Shown here one piece after another: positions 33,069 through 41,713 of a stretch of 64,000 bases of DNA. Source of the stretch: Flavobacteriales bacterium UBA1986 (GTDB taxonomy: Bacteria > Bacteroidota > Bacteroidia > Flavobacteriales_G > Salibacteraceae). Within the stretch, counting starts at the first letter, position 1; the number at the start of each line of letters is the position of its first letter. Location: the NCBI GenBank assembly GCA_002336245.1, contig DDDG01000003.1, forward strand, positions 325,751 to 389,750, in the 5' to 3' direction. The notes under the pieces were generated by a model. It saw nothing but the letters and a program-made list of their open reading frames with translations. It was not told where the DNA came from and made no database searches. Made by a program: the position numbers and the translations under genes.

Positions 33069-35887
33069 GAGCAGTCGTCATATCGTTCCTAGCGTTTTTG
33101 CTCAGCCTGGGCTCACAGGCTCAATTTGGATCTATTGCCGGTGTGATTCAGGATAAAGAAAGCAACGAAACCCTCATTGGGGCTACCGTGATGATTGTGG
33201 GTAGCTACAAAGGTGCTTCCAGTGATTTGGATGGAAAATACTCTTTGGATGAGGTGAGCCCAGGAGACTACAGCGTGAAATTCTCATACATCGGATATTC
33301 GGATGTTGTGGTGAATGGAGTTCGTGTAAAAAAAGGAGAAGTCACCAAGGTGGATGCAAAACTTCAATTGCGTTCCACGACGATTCAAGAAGTTGTGGTG
33401 GTTGGAAATGCGAGCATGATCAACCTCGAAAAAGCCTCCTCTGGAGTCACCATCGATAAAGAGGAAATTTCACAAATGAATGTGCGGAATGTTCAAGACA
33501 TCATTTCCATGCAAGCAGGGGTAAATCAAACTCCCGATGGGGTAAATATTCGCGGAGCTCGAAACTACGAAACGCAGTACATCGTGGATGGAATCAGCGC
33601 CCAAGACCCCTTGTCGGGAACTGGGTTTGGAGTCGAAGTTTCAGCTGGTTCTATTGGCGATTTGAGTTTGATTACTGGTGGTGCCGGTGCTGAATTTGGT
33701 GGTGGTGCTGGTGGGGTTATTTCCACAAAAATCCGAGAAGGTGGAAAACGCCTTGAAGCGAGCGGAAGCTGGATTCGCGACAATTTTGGCTTCAACGAAA
33801 ATCAGGGAACTGCTTGGAATACCGACATCGCTGAGCTTTCGCTTGGTGGACCGGTGCCCTTCACAAAGAAGAAACTCACCTTCTTCACTTCGGTGAATAT
33901 GCGACTGAGCGACGACTACTACCGCATTTACGCCGACCAGCTCCACTCTTCCCTATTCCCATCGAATGATTCCATTTGGGCTCCCAGACAGAACAACAAA
34001 TGGTCGCACACTTTTAAGCTGGCCTATCAAATTCGTCCTGGCACAAAGCTCAGTTTTACCAATCAGCACTCCTTGGCTGTGAACCAGAACACGCGGTCCT
34101 TGCAAGTAGTTGGCTTCGATGCTGTTGTACAACCCGGACTGCAATATCCCTTCAGCTTGCAGCCAGACAATGCTACGACCTACACGCATCACTCAAATTT
34201 GAGCGTTTTAAACTTCAGTCATTTCTTCAAGAACAACCTAAACCTCAGCGTGTCTCTTGGGCGTCTCTTCACGAACCTTCGTGCCGACGCCAACGGAAGG
34301 CCATTTCGCGACGAAACGGTAGACCAGATTTACGATCCACGTTCCCTGGTAACAGCTCCGGTTCAGTTGTTCAATCCCGACGATCCCTATATTTTTGTCA
34401 TTCCTGGTGAAGGCTTGTACAACAACGATGGCATCAGCACACTTTGGCACGATCACTATGCAGAAGAGTTCACTTTCAAGGGAAAATTGGCTTTTTATCC
34501 GAACAATGAAATCCACGAATTTGTGGCTGGAGTGGAACACAAAGAACTGGAGTACCAATGGGCCGATGTTAGCCGTCCGTGGGTAGGAGCTCCCATTCAG
34601 ATCAGCGAGACCGAGAGCACTCCTTCCATCAGCATCGGCAGTTCAAGTGAAATTTGGAATGTGAAACCGCGGAATGGTGGAATCTTCATCCAAGACAAAA
34701 TCAATTATAAAAGCATCAATGCCACCTTAGGGCTGCGCTACAATTATTGGGCTTATGGTAGTCTAATCGACGATGCTGTTGAAAACCCGAATACTCCCAT
34801 CATCGACAACGTTCGTGAGGAATATAGAAAAGGAACTTCCAAACTATTTGGAAGTCGATATAAAGGCCGAATTCTGCCAAGAGTGAACGTTTCATTTCCA
34901 GTTACCGACAACAACGTGCTCTTCTTCAATTACAGTCATGCCATGCAAATGCCTCACCCGCGCTTCTTGTACGCAGGACTCGATCCCGACTTCTTGGATC
35001 GCTCTTTCTTATCCACGGTTGGAAATCCAATTCTCAAACCTGAAGCAACGGTTTCCTACGAAATCGGAATCAAAACTCAAATCACCCGCGACCTAGGTGT
35101 GACCCTCACGGCCTACAACAACGACAAATACGACTACATCATTCCGGGTACCATCAACATCCGAGACCAAACCGGTCGATTTGCTCAGAAGACCTTCTAT
35201 TTCAATCAAGATTACGCGCGCATCATTGGCGTTGAATTGGGCATTGCACAGCGGGTCGGGAAGTTTTTCTTGCTTCGTTTCAACGGCTCCTACCAATCGG
35301 CGACAGGTAAATCGAACTCGGCACGCGAAGGATTACTTCAACTTAAATCACAGGGTTTCGTGAACACGACCAAAGAGCAGCCCTTAAGCTGGGATCGACC
35401 GTGGGACTTGAAACTCGCCTTGATGTTCAACGGTGATTCCACACTAAAAATTGGCAAATTCCCACTGAACTATTTCCATGCATTCTTCTCCATGAATTAC
35501 AAATCAGGCTTCCGTTATACGCCTGTCGAATTTGTAGGAACCAATGATCTTGGGCGTAATGTGTACGAATACAGGAATGACCGTCCGAATGAGAAGATTG
35601 CCAAAGCTTGGTTCTGGGCCGACTTCCGTTTGAGTCGCGATTTTTTCTTCAAAAAGAATACAGGCTTCTCAGTTAGTTTAGAAGTGAAAAACCTCTTCAA
35701 CAACAAAAACGCTTACACCGTAAATCCTGTTACTGGCGATGGCTATCGCGATGGCGATAATGTGCCAATTTCTTGGCGAGATCCAAAAATCAATGATCCG
35801 CAACCACCAAGTGGGGCACCTCCAACCAATCCGGCTCGCTGGATGGCACCTCGTCAGATTTTGTACGGAATTCAATTTAGATTTTGA
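33062..35887 (+). CDS. TonB-dependent outer-membrane receptor with carboxypeptidase-regulatory-like N-terminal domain
   Basis: A 941-residue protein. The only suitable start is TTG at 33062, overlapping the lipoprotein stop and giving a good signal peptide (VRAVVISFLAFLLSLGSQAQ). Residues about 22-105 are a CarboxypepD_reg-like domain (GVIQDKESNETLIGATV ... GDYSVKFSYIGYSD). The plug follows (about 120-230: VRNVQDIISMQAGVN ... YIVDGISAQDP ... GAGAEFGGGAGGVISTKI), then the barrel to the end (QILYGIQFRF). It imports a ligand using TonB energy. There is no SusD partner gene, so this is not a classical glycan SusCD pair. The neighbouring secreted EEP enzyme suggests its product may be the ligand; that is inference. 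Confidence 0.93.
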   Translation: MVRAVVISFLAFLLSLGSQAQFGSIAGVIQDKESNETLIGATVMIVGSYKGASSDLDGKYSLDEVSPGDYSVKFSYIGYSDVVVNGVRVKKGEVTKVDAKLQLRSTTIQEVVVVGNASMINLEKASSGVTIDKEEISQMNVRNVQDIISMQAGVNQTPDGVNIRGARNYETQYIVDGISAQDPLSGTGFGVEVSAGSIGDLSLITGGAGAEFGGGAGGVISTKIREGGKRLEASGSWIRDNFGFNENQGTAWNTDIAELSLGGPVPFTKKKLTFFTSVNMRLSDDYYRIYADQLHSSLFPSNDSIWAPRQNNKWSHTFKLAYQIRPGTKLSFTNQHSLAVNQNTRSLQVVGFDAVVQPGLQYPFSLQPDNATTYTHHSNLSVLNFSHFFKNNLNLSVSLGRLFTNLRADANGRPFRDETVDQIYDPRSLVTAPVQLFNPDDPYIFVIPGEGLYNNDGISTLWHDHYAEEFTFKGKLAFYPNNEIHEFVAGVEHKELEYQWADVSRPWVGAPIQISETESTPSISIGSSSEIWNVKPRNGGIFIQDKINYKSINATLGLRYNYWAYGSLIDDAVENPNTPIIDNVREEYRKGTSKLFGSRYKGRILPRVNVSFPVTDNNVLFFNYSHAMQMPHPRFLYAGLDPDFLDRSFLSTVGNPILKPEATVSYEIGIKTQITRDLGVTLTAYNNDKYDYIIPGTINIRDQTGRFAQKTFYFNQDYARIIGVELGIAQRVGKFFLLRFNGSYQSATGKSNSAREGLLQLKSQGFVNTTKEQPLSWDRPWDLKLALMFNGDSTLKIGKFPLNYFHAFFSMNYKSGFRYTPVEFVGTNDLGRNVYEYRNDRPNEKIAKAWFWADFRLSRDFFFKKNTGFSVSLEVKNLFNNKNAYTVNPVTGDGYRDGDNVPISWRDPKINDPQPPSGAPPTNPARWMAPRQILYGIQFRF

Positions 35888-36906
35888 AGCACCTCCTGAC
35901 CATATTGATCCTTTCAACGCTTTTCATTCCAAAGGATGTTGACGCGCAACTCTTTCCAAACCTTGGAAGGCAACGTGCTGGAATTGCTTCATTCGGTTTC
36001 CTGAAAACGGACATCAACCCTAGAAGTGTTGGCATGGGTGGAGCCTCGATTGCATTGGGTGATGATCCTTACGGCTTGTACAGCAATGTGTCTTCCATTT
36101 CCCTCAACGACAATCCAAGGTTTATGGCTTCCGGTTACACCTACGGACTTGGCCTAATGCAGAACTATTTGGGCTTTGTGGGAAAGGTGAAAAGCAATTA
36201 CGTTGGGCTCTCAATCAATACGCTTACCTCTCCAGCGATGGAAGTTCGCACCGAGTTTCAGCCAGAAGGAACGGGAGAATACTTCTACTATATGAACATG
36301 GCGAATGGGCTGAGCGTGGCTAAAAAATTATCCGATCAGTTCAGCTTTGGAATTCGCATCAATCACCTCTACGAACAAGCTGCGCAGTACCACAATCATT
36401 CTGTTGGGGCCGATTTAGGCTTCTTGTACATCACCGACGTTCGCGACTTGAAGTTTGCTGTGGTCGTCCAAAATTTCGGAGGAAAATCGCAAATGGATGG
36501 AGACTTCATCGAGAATCCCTTCAACCGCGATTCCCTTCAACAACCCGACTATTACAACCTTCCCACCATCTTCAAACTAGGGCTTTCGATCGTCGCATAT
36601 GAAAACAACGGGCATCAGATTCTCACGGCTGTGCAATTGAACCACCCGAACGACAATGCTGAGAACATTCGCTTGGGTGTAGAGTATTCATTCCGAGATT
36701 TGATTTCTGCTCGTTTTGGATATAAGATCAACCTTGAAGGCCAGCAGTGGCCAAGCTTTGGAGTGGGGTATCGTTCCAAGATTGGTTACCACCCATTGCA
36801 CGTGAACTACGCTGCTAATATCACCAGTTTCATCGGGACTAAGCATGTATTTGGAATTGCCATAGTATTCAATAAAAATCGCAGTCAGAATGAAGTGGTT
36901 GAATAA
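35884..36906 (+). CDS. PorV/PorQ-like outer-membrane beta-barrel protein
   Basis: A 340-residue protein starting at TTG 35884, four-base overlap with the TonB receptor stop, with a signal peptide (about 1-22, ending VDAQ). The early motif ASFGFLKTDINPRSVGMGGASIALGDDPYGLYSNVSSI is typical of the PorV/PorQ (UPF0164-type, FadL-related) group: R..gMGga..a..dd....y.NPA. PorV is the T9SS shuttle that hands cargo to the surface attachment complex; paralogues next to cargo genes may serve local proteins. Its place inside an operon with three T9SS-type secreted proteins suggests such a dedicated role. Here NVS replaces the usual NPA. Confidence 0.82.
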   Translation: MKHLLTILILSTLFIPKDVDAQLFPNLGRQRAGIASFGFLKTDINPRSVGMGGASIALGDDPYGLYSNVSSISLNDNPRFMASGYTYGLGLMQNYLGFVGKVKSNYVGLSINTLTSPAMEVRTEFQPEGTGEYFYYMNMANGLSVAKKLSDQFSFGIRINHLYEQAAQYHNHSVGADLGFLYITDVRDLKFAVVVQNFGGKSQMDGDFIENPFNRDSLQQPDYYNLPTIFKLGLSIVAYENNGHQILTAVQLNHPNDNAENIRLGVEYSFRDLISARFGYKINLEGQQWPSFGVGYRSKIGYHPLHVNYAANITSFIGTKHVFGIAIVFNKNRSQNEVVE

Positions 36907-38161
36907 ACAACTCTTATTTCTTGTGTCATTGGCTGCGGCCCTTGTCATGACTTCCTGCGAAAATTATTTTGGCAGTAAAACCGATTTAAACTTCATCGAC
37001 AAGCCCGTATTTCAAAATAGGAATATTGCTTATGTACCCATTCTGCCCGTTCTCGATGGCTTTGCGAAACCAACAGATGTGATTGCTGGTTTTGATGAGT
37101 TGATCTACGTGGCAGACGCGGCAACAGAGGAAGTGATTTCATTGGATCAATCGGGGAGAGAAATTGGGCGGATTCGAGTTCCTGGAGTTACGAGCATTGC
37201 CCAAGATCGAAAGCTTGATTTATTGGCTGTAGGAACCTACGACACTTTGCTCACTGTATCCATTCCCCACCCAACGATTACCGATTCCATTACGGTTTTG
37301 GATTCAGTTTTCACCCTCTCCTGCATTTACCGCATTGTTCAGCGAAGTGGCTTGTCACTAGATCTCAGTTCAGCAGATGTTCGCTTGGTTGTGCGCAATC
37401 CATATTTCAGAAAAAACACCTTTTCACTCAGCGATGTAGATCGTAGGTTTACCTCAGTTGCTGTCTTGGCCGACAACACCTACTACGCCGCATTTGATGA
37501 TCTCTACGATACTCAAGATGCTATTTTCACTTTCGCAAGTAAAGAGTTTGGAATAAGTACGGGCTTACCGTTCGAAGACGACGATTTCCTCTCGCCGATC
37601 AACGTCTCTGTAAATGGGGAATTGCGTTCGGATTATTTCAAAGACCCCAGCAGCATCACCACATTGGTTCAAGCGCCACAGCAGTTTTTCATGACCACGA
37701 GCAGAGACTTCATTTTTACCTCTAAATCACCAAACACAACCCTGAAGGTTCAGTACATTGAGTTTACAGAATCTGTTGACGGAGCAGCCTATGAAGTGCG
37801 CGATTTCGTTACTGGAGATACCAGTCTTGCCGAAGGTTTTCTCTACACGCCTAATCGCTTTCAGGAGCCCTCCGACGTCACTTTTACGGGAGACGGAAGC
37901 AACTACATGTTCGTGGTAGACGCCATTCTCGACTCTCTCTACCAATTCACAAATACCGGACTTGAGGGAATAAAACCTCCTGCCGCCGCTGCCGACCAAC
38001 AATACATTCGAGCCTCCTTTGGGGGAAGTGACCCAACAGGAAAAGAGGTTGGGCAGTTCAGCGAACCTTCTGGCGTGGCCTATCTCGATGAGATTCTTTA
38101 CGTCGCCGATGCAGGAAACGGACGCATCTTGCGGTACAAGCTCACGCTTGACTTTGAGTAG
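36890..38161 (+). CDS. Lipoprotein with NHL-like beta-propeller
   Basis: A 423-residue protein overlapping the previous gene by 17 bases. Residues 1-23 are a lipoprotein signal (LAAALVMTSC, lipid Cys23). Repeats such as FAKPTDVIAGFDELIYVADAATEEVISLDQSGREI and FSEPSGVAYLDEILYVADAGNGRILRYKL have the NHL-repeat form, so a propeller is likely. NHL propellers bind proteins, sugars or RNA, and some are enzymes. It is the last gene of the operon and its end overlaps the convergent propeller sensor by 20 bases. I suggest a surface-exposed or periplasmic binding partner of the receptor; that is inference. Confidence 0.78.
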   Translation: MKWLNKQLLFLVSLAAALVMTSCENYFGSKTDLNFIDKPVFQNRNIAYVPILPVLDGFAKPTDVIAGFDELIYVADAATEEVISLDQSGREIGRIRVPGVTSIAQDRKLDLLAVGTYDTLLTVSIPHPTITDSITVLDSVFTLSCIYRIVQRSGLSLDLSSADVRLVVRNPYFRKNTFSLSDVDRRFTSVAVLADNTYYAAFDDLYDTQDAIFTFASKEFGISTGLPFEDDDFLSPINVSVNGELRSDYFKDPSSITTLVQAPQQFFMTTSRDFIFTSKSPNTTLKVQYIEFTESVDGAAYEVRDFVTGDTSLAEGFLYTPNRFQEPSDVTFTGDGSNYMFVVDAILDSLYQFTNTGLEGIKPPAAAADQQYIRASFGGSDPTGKEVGQFSEPSGVAYLDEILYVADAGNGRILRYKLTLDFE

Positions 38162-39467
38162 TCCTCTTCTTAAACAGATTTCTTAGGAAGCGCTCCATTG
38201 GATTCAGACTGAGAGCCAGAATGATGTTCATTCCCAGTTTGAAAAGCGGAACCCCATTTGCATAATTGTCGACGTATGGTTCAATCGCCAAAATCACAAA
38301 CTCAAACAGGGTGATGATGGTGATGAGGATGAGTGCTTCGGAGTAGCGGTTTGCACTGCCTCGTGAAAAGTAGAGGGTCAGCCCAATGAGAATTAAAAAG
38401 ACCAAAGCCTGACCTAAATAATACCAACCCGTTTCGTACCACGGAGGTGAGATGCTAAAGGCAAAACTGGCAATCTTGCTCTCTGCTTCGTACATGTTTT
38501 TAGATTTCGCCATAAAAACATACTTCCCTGGAGGAATATTGTTGAAGCGCGCCTCTGAAATCTTATTGCAGTCGCTCCAGCTTTCTTCCAAACCTTTCAG
38601 TCGATAGGAATAATTGTGTGGAGTTCCATCCATCACTCGAAAGGATGAAAAGCTGAACTCCAAATCGTTCTGATTAAAATTAAGGACAGGTTTTGGCCGC
38701 TCGTAGCCACCGTTGAACAAGACTTCCTTTTGGTTCAGTCGAACGCGACGAATGTGTGTGTTGAAAATGTTTGAAACTTCAAAATCTCTTTCATCAAAAA
38801 CGTACAAGCCGTTTGCATTACCAACCCAAACTCTTCCCTGCTGATCAACTTCCAGGCAGCGTACAAAAGCGTCTGAAATCGGTTCGAACATATTGTACTG
38901 AAAGCCACCTTTGGCCGACCATTTTCCAGTTCGAATCCGATTGTCGTCGTTGGCGGTTGAAAGCCACAAAGCGCCTCGTTCATCTGAAATAAGCCTATGT
39001 ATGTAGAGGCTGTCCAGTAAAGAATCTTGCACAAGTTTGGTGGATTCTTGTTCAATCTGATCGAAATAGCTTAAGCCATAATTCGTCCCTAGAAGAAGGG
39101 AATCGCCAAAGAAAACAGGTTCAACAACCGAACTCTCGAACTTTAAATTTTCCCAAAGGTCGACTAGCTCATATTGAACACCTTCTGCAGTGACTTCTCC
39201 GATTGTTAAACGATAGAAGGCATCCGCAATACTCCCCAACCAATAAGTTCCCTTTCCATCACCAACAATTTTTCGAATGGGTGCCTCCACCCCTTCGATG
39301 TCAGCCAATACTTCCATTGAAGTAGGGTCCAGTATCTGCACGCCCGGATCTAAACCTAAGAGGATGATGTCATTGAGACTGTCGTACATGCAGGTCCATG
39401 GATAACATTCATGAACCAGCCTTGATGAACTCGTTTTAAGATCCACCTCATACATGCCATCGTTCAT
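38142..39467 (-). CDS. C-terminal half of a split propeller/Y_Y_Y sensor with membrane helices
   Basis: The frame is open upstream of the annotated ATG (39467) as far as the A-run near 39544, and codons there (IEDLNQECWKVIPHPKK) continue the propeller of the preceding gene. It holds the remaining propeller blades (GRVWVGNANGLYVFD), a Y_Y_Y domain (YSYRLKGLEESWSDC ... FNNIPPGKYVFMAKSKN, about residues 275-335), then three hydrophobic helices (about 345-365, 372-395, 405-422) and a short basic tail. Typical hybrid two-component sensors carry kinase or HTH output after Y_Y_Y; none is present here. It would join the 39527-40666 frame with one added A in the A6 run (minus strand). Confidence 0.8.
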   Translation of the reverse strand: MNDGMYEVDLKTSSSRLVHECYPWTCMYDSLNDIILLGLDPGVQILDPTSMEVLADIEGVEAPIRKIVGDGKGTYWLGSIADAFYRLTIGEVTAEGVQYELVDLWENLKFESSVVEPVFFGDSLLLGTNYGLSYFDQIEQESTKLVQDSLLDSLYIHRLISDERGALWLSTANDDNRIRTGKWSAKGGFQYNMFEPISDAFVRCLEVDQQGRVWVGNANGLYVFDERDFEVSNIFNTHIRRVRLNQKEVLFNGGYERPKPVLNFNQNDLEFSFSSFRVMDGTPHNYSYRLKGLEESWSDCNKISEARFNNIPPGKYVFMAKSKNMYEAESKIASFAFSISPPWYETGWYYLGQALVFLILIGLTLYFSRGSANRYSEALILITIITLFEFVILAIEPYVDNYANGVPLFKLGMNIILALSLNPMERFLRNLFKKRTTQSQA

Positions 39468-39526
39468 GGCGCAAATGAGATGTTTCTCCTTTTTTGGGTG
39501 TGGAATGACCTTCCAACACTCTTGAT

Positions 39527-40666
39527 TCAGATCTTCAATTTTTTATGAATCGAAATGCGAAGCTGCCGGACGATTTGGGTACGTCGGTTTTGGGAAAAGT
39601 CGATGACGAAAACTCCTTCGTGAGTTCCAATCGCTGTCCCGTTTTCGATGAAGCAGATGTCCTCTACAGCGCCGTGCAGGCCATCGATTCCTCCAAATTT
39701 CTTTATGCCCAATTTCGAATTAATCCGACTGATTCCATTGTTGCTCGCGGCCCAAATGCTGCCGAAAACATCGATGAGAAGACTGTTGATTGTGATGTCG
39801 GGCAAACCATTGGCACGTCCAATAACCTCAATGAGTCGGCCTTCTGGCGAAAGCCTGAAAAGTCCGTGATTGTCCACTGAAATGAGGAGGTTTCCATTTC
39901 GATCGAGAATGGCGTCGAGAAGTCCATTTTCGGAAAATAATTCATCGACATCGGTATAGACTTTCTTAACCAATGAACCTTCCTCTGCCCAAATGCCGTT
40001 CATGCCAATCAGGTAGTTTATCGAGCGGCCCTCGTCTTGAATGTTCTGAAGAATGAGCTCTTCGCTGCTCAAGCCTGGGATTTGTTGCGGAATCAACTTT
40101 CCTCCAATCAACTTCATCAAACCATCCTTCTTAAACTGAATGAACAGCTCTTCACCAAGGCTAAAACCTCCAACACATTCATCTTTGAATTGCAGGCTGT
40201 CTTGCTTTCCACTCTTCAAAAAGACGCCGGTATATTTTCCTAGAAAACAGATTTGGTCTTGAAACTCGAAGATGTGATGAAAGCGACCGCTCTCATAGCT
40301 TTCATCTAGGAAGAGTGCCTCCGCTTTTAGGTTCCCAAGAGAATCAGATGCAATTACACCAAGTTCATCCACAGAACCGTAATACATCCTGCCGGCACTC
40401 GATTTAAATAAGCTGTAGACCGGAGCCTGGGACTCTGAGTAAATCAGTTTCCAATATTCTCCGTCGAAGACGAGTATCCCGTCGTTGTTTGCGAAATACA
40501 GAATATCGCGATCGTCTTCAGCTACACTGAAATTCTGGGGCTGTGCGTTGTAGATTTTCGGTTCAAAGTGATCGACAAAAGGAGACCCAATCCACTCTTG
40601 AGCTTGAGGGCTTGAAGAAGCGCACAAAAAGAGAAATGCAACATAGAATCGCTTGAATAGACTCAC
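39527..40666 (-). CDS. N-terminal half of a split two-component-type propeller sensor
   Basis: A 379-residue piece starting at GTG 40666 with a signal peptide (MSLFKRFYVAFLFLCASSSPQAQ). Propeller repeats of the Reg_prop kind follow, for example FANNDGILVFDGEYWKLI, DILDRNGNLL-like strands and VFGSIWAASNNGISRINS. The frame ends abruptly in QLRISIHKKLKI just after an A6 run (plus-strand T6 at 39539-39544); a seventh A would let it read on as HKKIEDLNQECW into the next gene. The intact protein would be about 840 residues. It is antisense to, and just downstream of, the EEP/TonB operon, so it may have sensed the same substrate. Confidence 0.8.
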   Translation of the reverse strand: MSLFKRFYVAFLFLCASSSPQAQEWIGSPFVDHFEPKIYNAQPQNFSVAEDDRDILYFANNDGILVFDGEYWKLIYSESQAPVYSLFKSSAGRMYYGSVDELGVIASDSLGNLKAEALFLDESYESGRFHHIFEFQDQICFLGKYTGVFLKSGKQDSLQFKDECVGGFSLGEELFIQFKKDGLMKLIGGKLIPQQIPGLSSEELILQNIQDEGRSINYLIGMNGIWAEEGSLVKKVYTDVDELFSENGLLDAILDRNGNLLISVDNHGLFRLSPEGRLIEVIGRANGLPDITINSLLIDVFGSIWAASNNGISRINSKLGIKKFGGIDGLHGAVEDICFIENGTAIGTHEGVFVIDFSQNRRTQIVRQLRISIHKKLKI

Positions 40667-40772
40667 TGGGGACTTGTACTGATGTAAATTACCCGACCAA
40701 AATAATGCTTTGGAGCTCGCTGACCACTTCTATGACAAACGAACCAATTGCGAAGGTGAACGTTAAAGAGGC

Positions 40773-40955
40773 ATGGGACTATTTAAGAAGACTACTCCGG
40801 AAGAAAAACTGCTCAAAAAACACAAGAAGCTTCTCGAAGATTTTCATCGACTATCGTCGATTGATCGTCGTAAAGCGGATGCAGCTTTGGCAGAGGCAGA
40901 GGAAGTGATTAAGGAGCTTGATAAGCTAAAAGAAGGTTTAGAAAAGAAACTTTAG
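40773..40955 (+). CDS. Small Lacal_2735/DUF6435-family protein
   Basis: A 60-residue basic/acidic helical protein, MGLFKKTTPEEKLLKKHKKL at its start and DRRKADAALAEAEEVIKEL later. The N-terminal GLFKK, the K-rich helix and the S..DRR.AD segment match the Lacal_2735 (DUF6435) family of short Bacteroidota proteins of unknown function. Strong heptad character suggests a coiled coil or helical hairpin. Its stop overlaps the convergent hydrolase end by four bases. Confidence 0.8.
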   Translation: MGLFKKTTPEEKLLKKHKKLLEDFHRLSSIDRRKADAALAEAEEVIKELDKLKEGLEKKL

Positions 40956-41713
40956 TCGAGCAGAAATTTCAAGACTTTCGCGTTGAATTCTTCAGGCTTA
41001 TCTGCATGAAGCCAATGATTCGCACCTTCCACGGTTTCTAGAACCGCATTCGGGAAGGTGAGGCGAATGTCGGGCCAATCGTAATCTAATATGTAGTTCG
41101 ACTTGCTGCCTCGAATGAAGAGGGTCTCCCCAGTATATTCCGCGTCTTCTATTTCATCCCCTACGCAATCGATTTGGTCATCAATGGCGTCCAAATTAAA
41201 GCGGTAGGCTAGTTTTCCCTTTTCCTTCCAGTACACATTCTTCAAAAGAAACTGACGCACTCCCCACTCCGATATTCTTTTCTCAAGAATCGGCTCGATT
41301 TGACTTCGGCGATCGACTTGGCTGAAATCAACCTCTTTCAAGGCTGCCAGAATTTGCTCGTGGTGCACAGGATATGCTTTCGGACCAATGTCCGCAACAA
41401 TCAACTTTCGAACTCTTTCCGGATGGTTTTGAGCAAATTTCATCACCGTCTTCCCTCCCATCGAATGACCTAGAAGGTGGGCGCGTTCAATACGCTCGTT
41501 GTCCATGAATTCTAGCAAGTCGGCCACCATAAGCTCGTAACTAAACTCATCGCTGTGCGGCGAATGTCCATGATTTCGGGCATCCAATAAATGCGTTCGA
41601 AAATGCTGTGAGTAAACTTGAGCTGGACTTTGCCAATTGTCCAACATCCCCATCAATCCGTGAAGAATGATTAAGACTTCGCCCTCACCAAGTGCTTTAT
41701 GATATAGCTTCAT
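40952..41713 (-). CDS. Alpha/beta-hydrolase (YbfF-type esterase)
   Basis: A 253-residue alpha/beta-fold hydrolase. The oxyanion region is LIILHGLMGMLDNW, followed by DARNHGHSPHSDEF. The nucleophile elbow is LLGHSMGGKT (Ser in GHSMGG), and the catalytic His lies in EGANHWLHADKP near the C-terminus. This pattern matches YbfF-like esterases, which act on acyl-CoA or short esters in vitro; the natural substrate is unknown. Its start overlaps the pdxJ stop by four bases, so they are co-translated. Length and motifs are complete. Confidence 0.9.
   Translation of the reverse strand: MKLYHKALGEGEVLIILHGLMGMLDNWQSPAQVYSQHFRTHLLDARNHGHSPHSDEFSYELMVADLLEFMDNERIERAHLLGHSMGGKTVMKFAQNHPERVRKLIVADIGPKAYPVHHEQILAALKEVDFSQVDRRSQIEPILEKRISEWGVRQFLLKNVYWKEKGKLAYRFNLDAIDDQIDCVGDEIEDAEYTGETLFIRGSKSNYILDYDWPDIRLTFPNAVLETVEGANHWLHADKPEEFNAKVLKFLLD

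Noticed and set aside
33062..38161. Calling the TonB receptor block a SusCD polysaccharide utilisation locus
   Set aside because: No SusD-like lipoprotein or glycoside hydrolase is in the block; both lipoproteins have Ig/amidotransferase-like or NHL-type sequence.
39527..39560. Programmed -1 frameshifting at the A6 run as the accepted explanation
   Set aside because: The run allows only single-tRNA slippage (preceding codon CAT gives TAA in the -1 frame for the P site), and no downstream pseudoknot was evident, so a mutation or sequence error is simpler; kept only as a possibility.
40705..40908. 67-codon plus-strand frame overlapping the DUF6435 gene
   Set aside because: Different frame from the recognisable Lacal_2735/DUF6435 protein at 40773-40955; its composition looks like a frame shadow.
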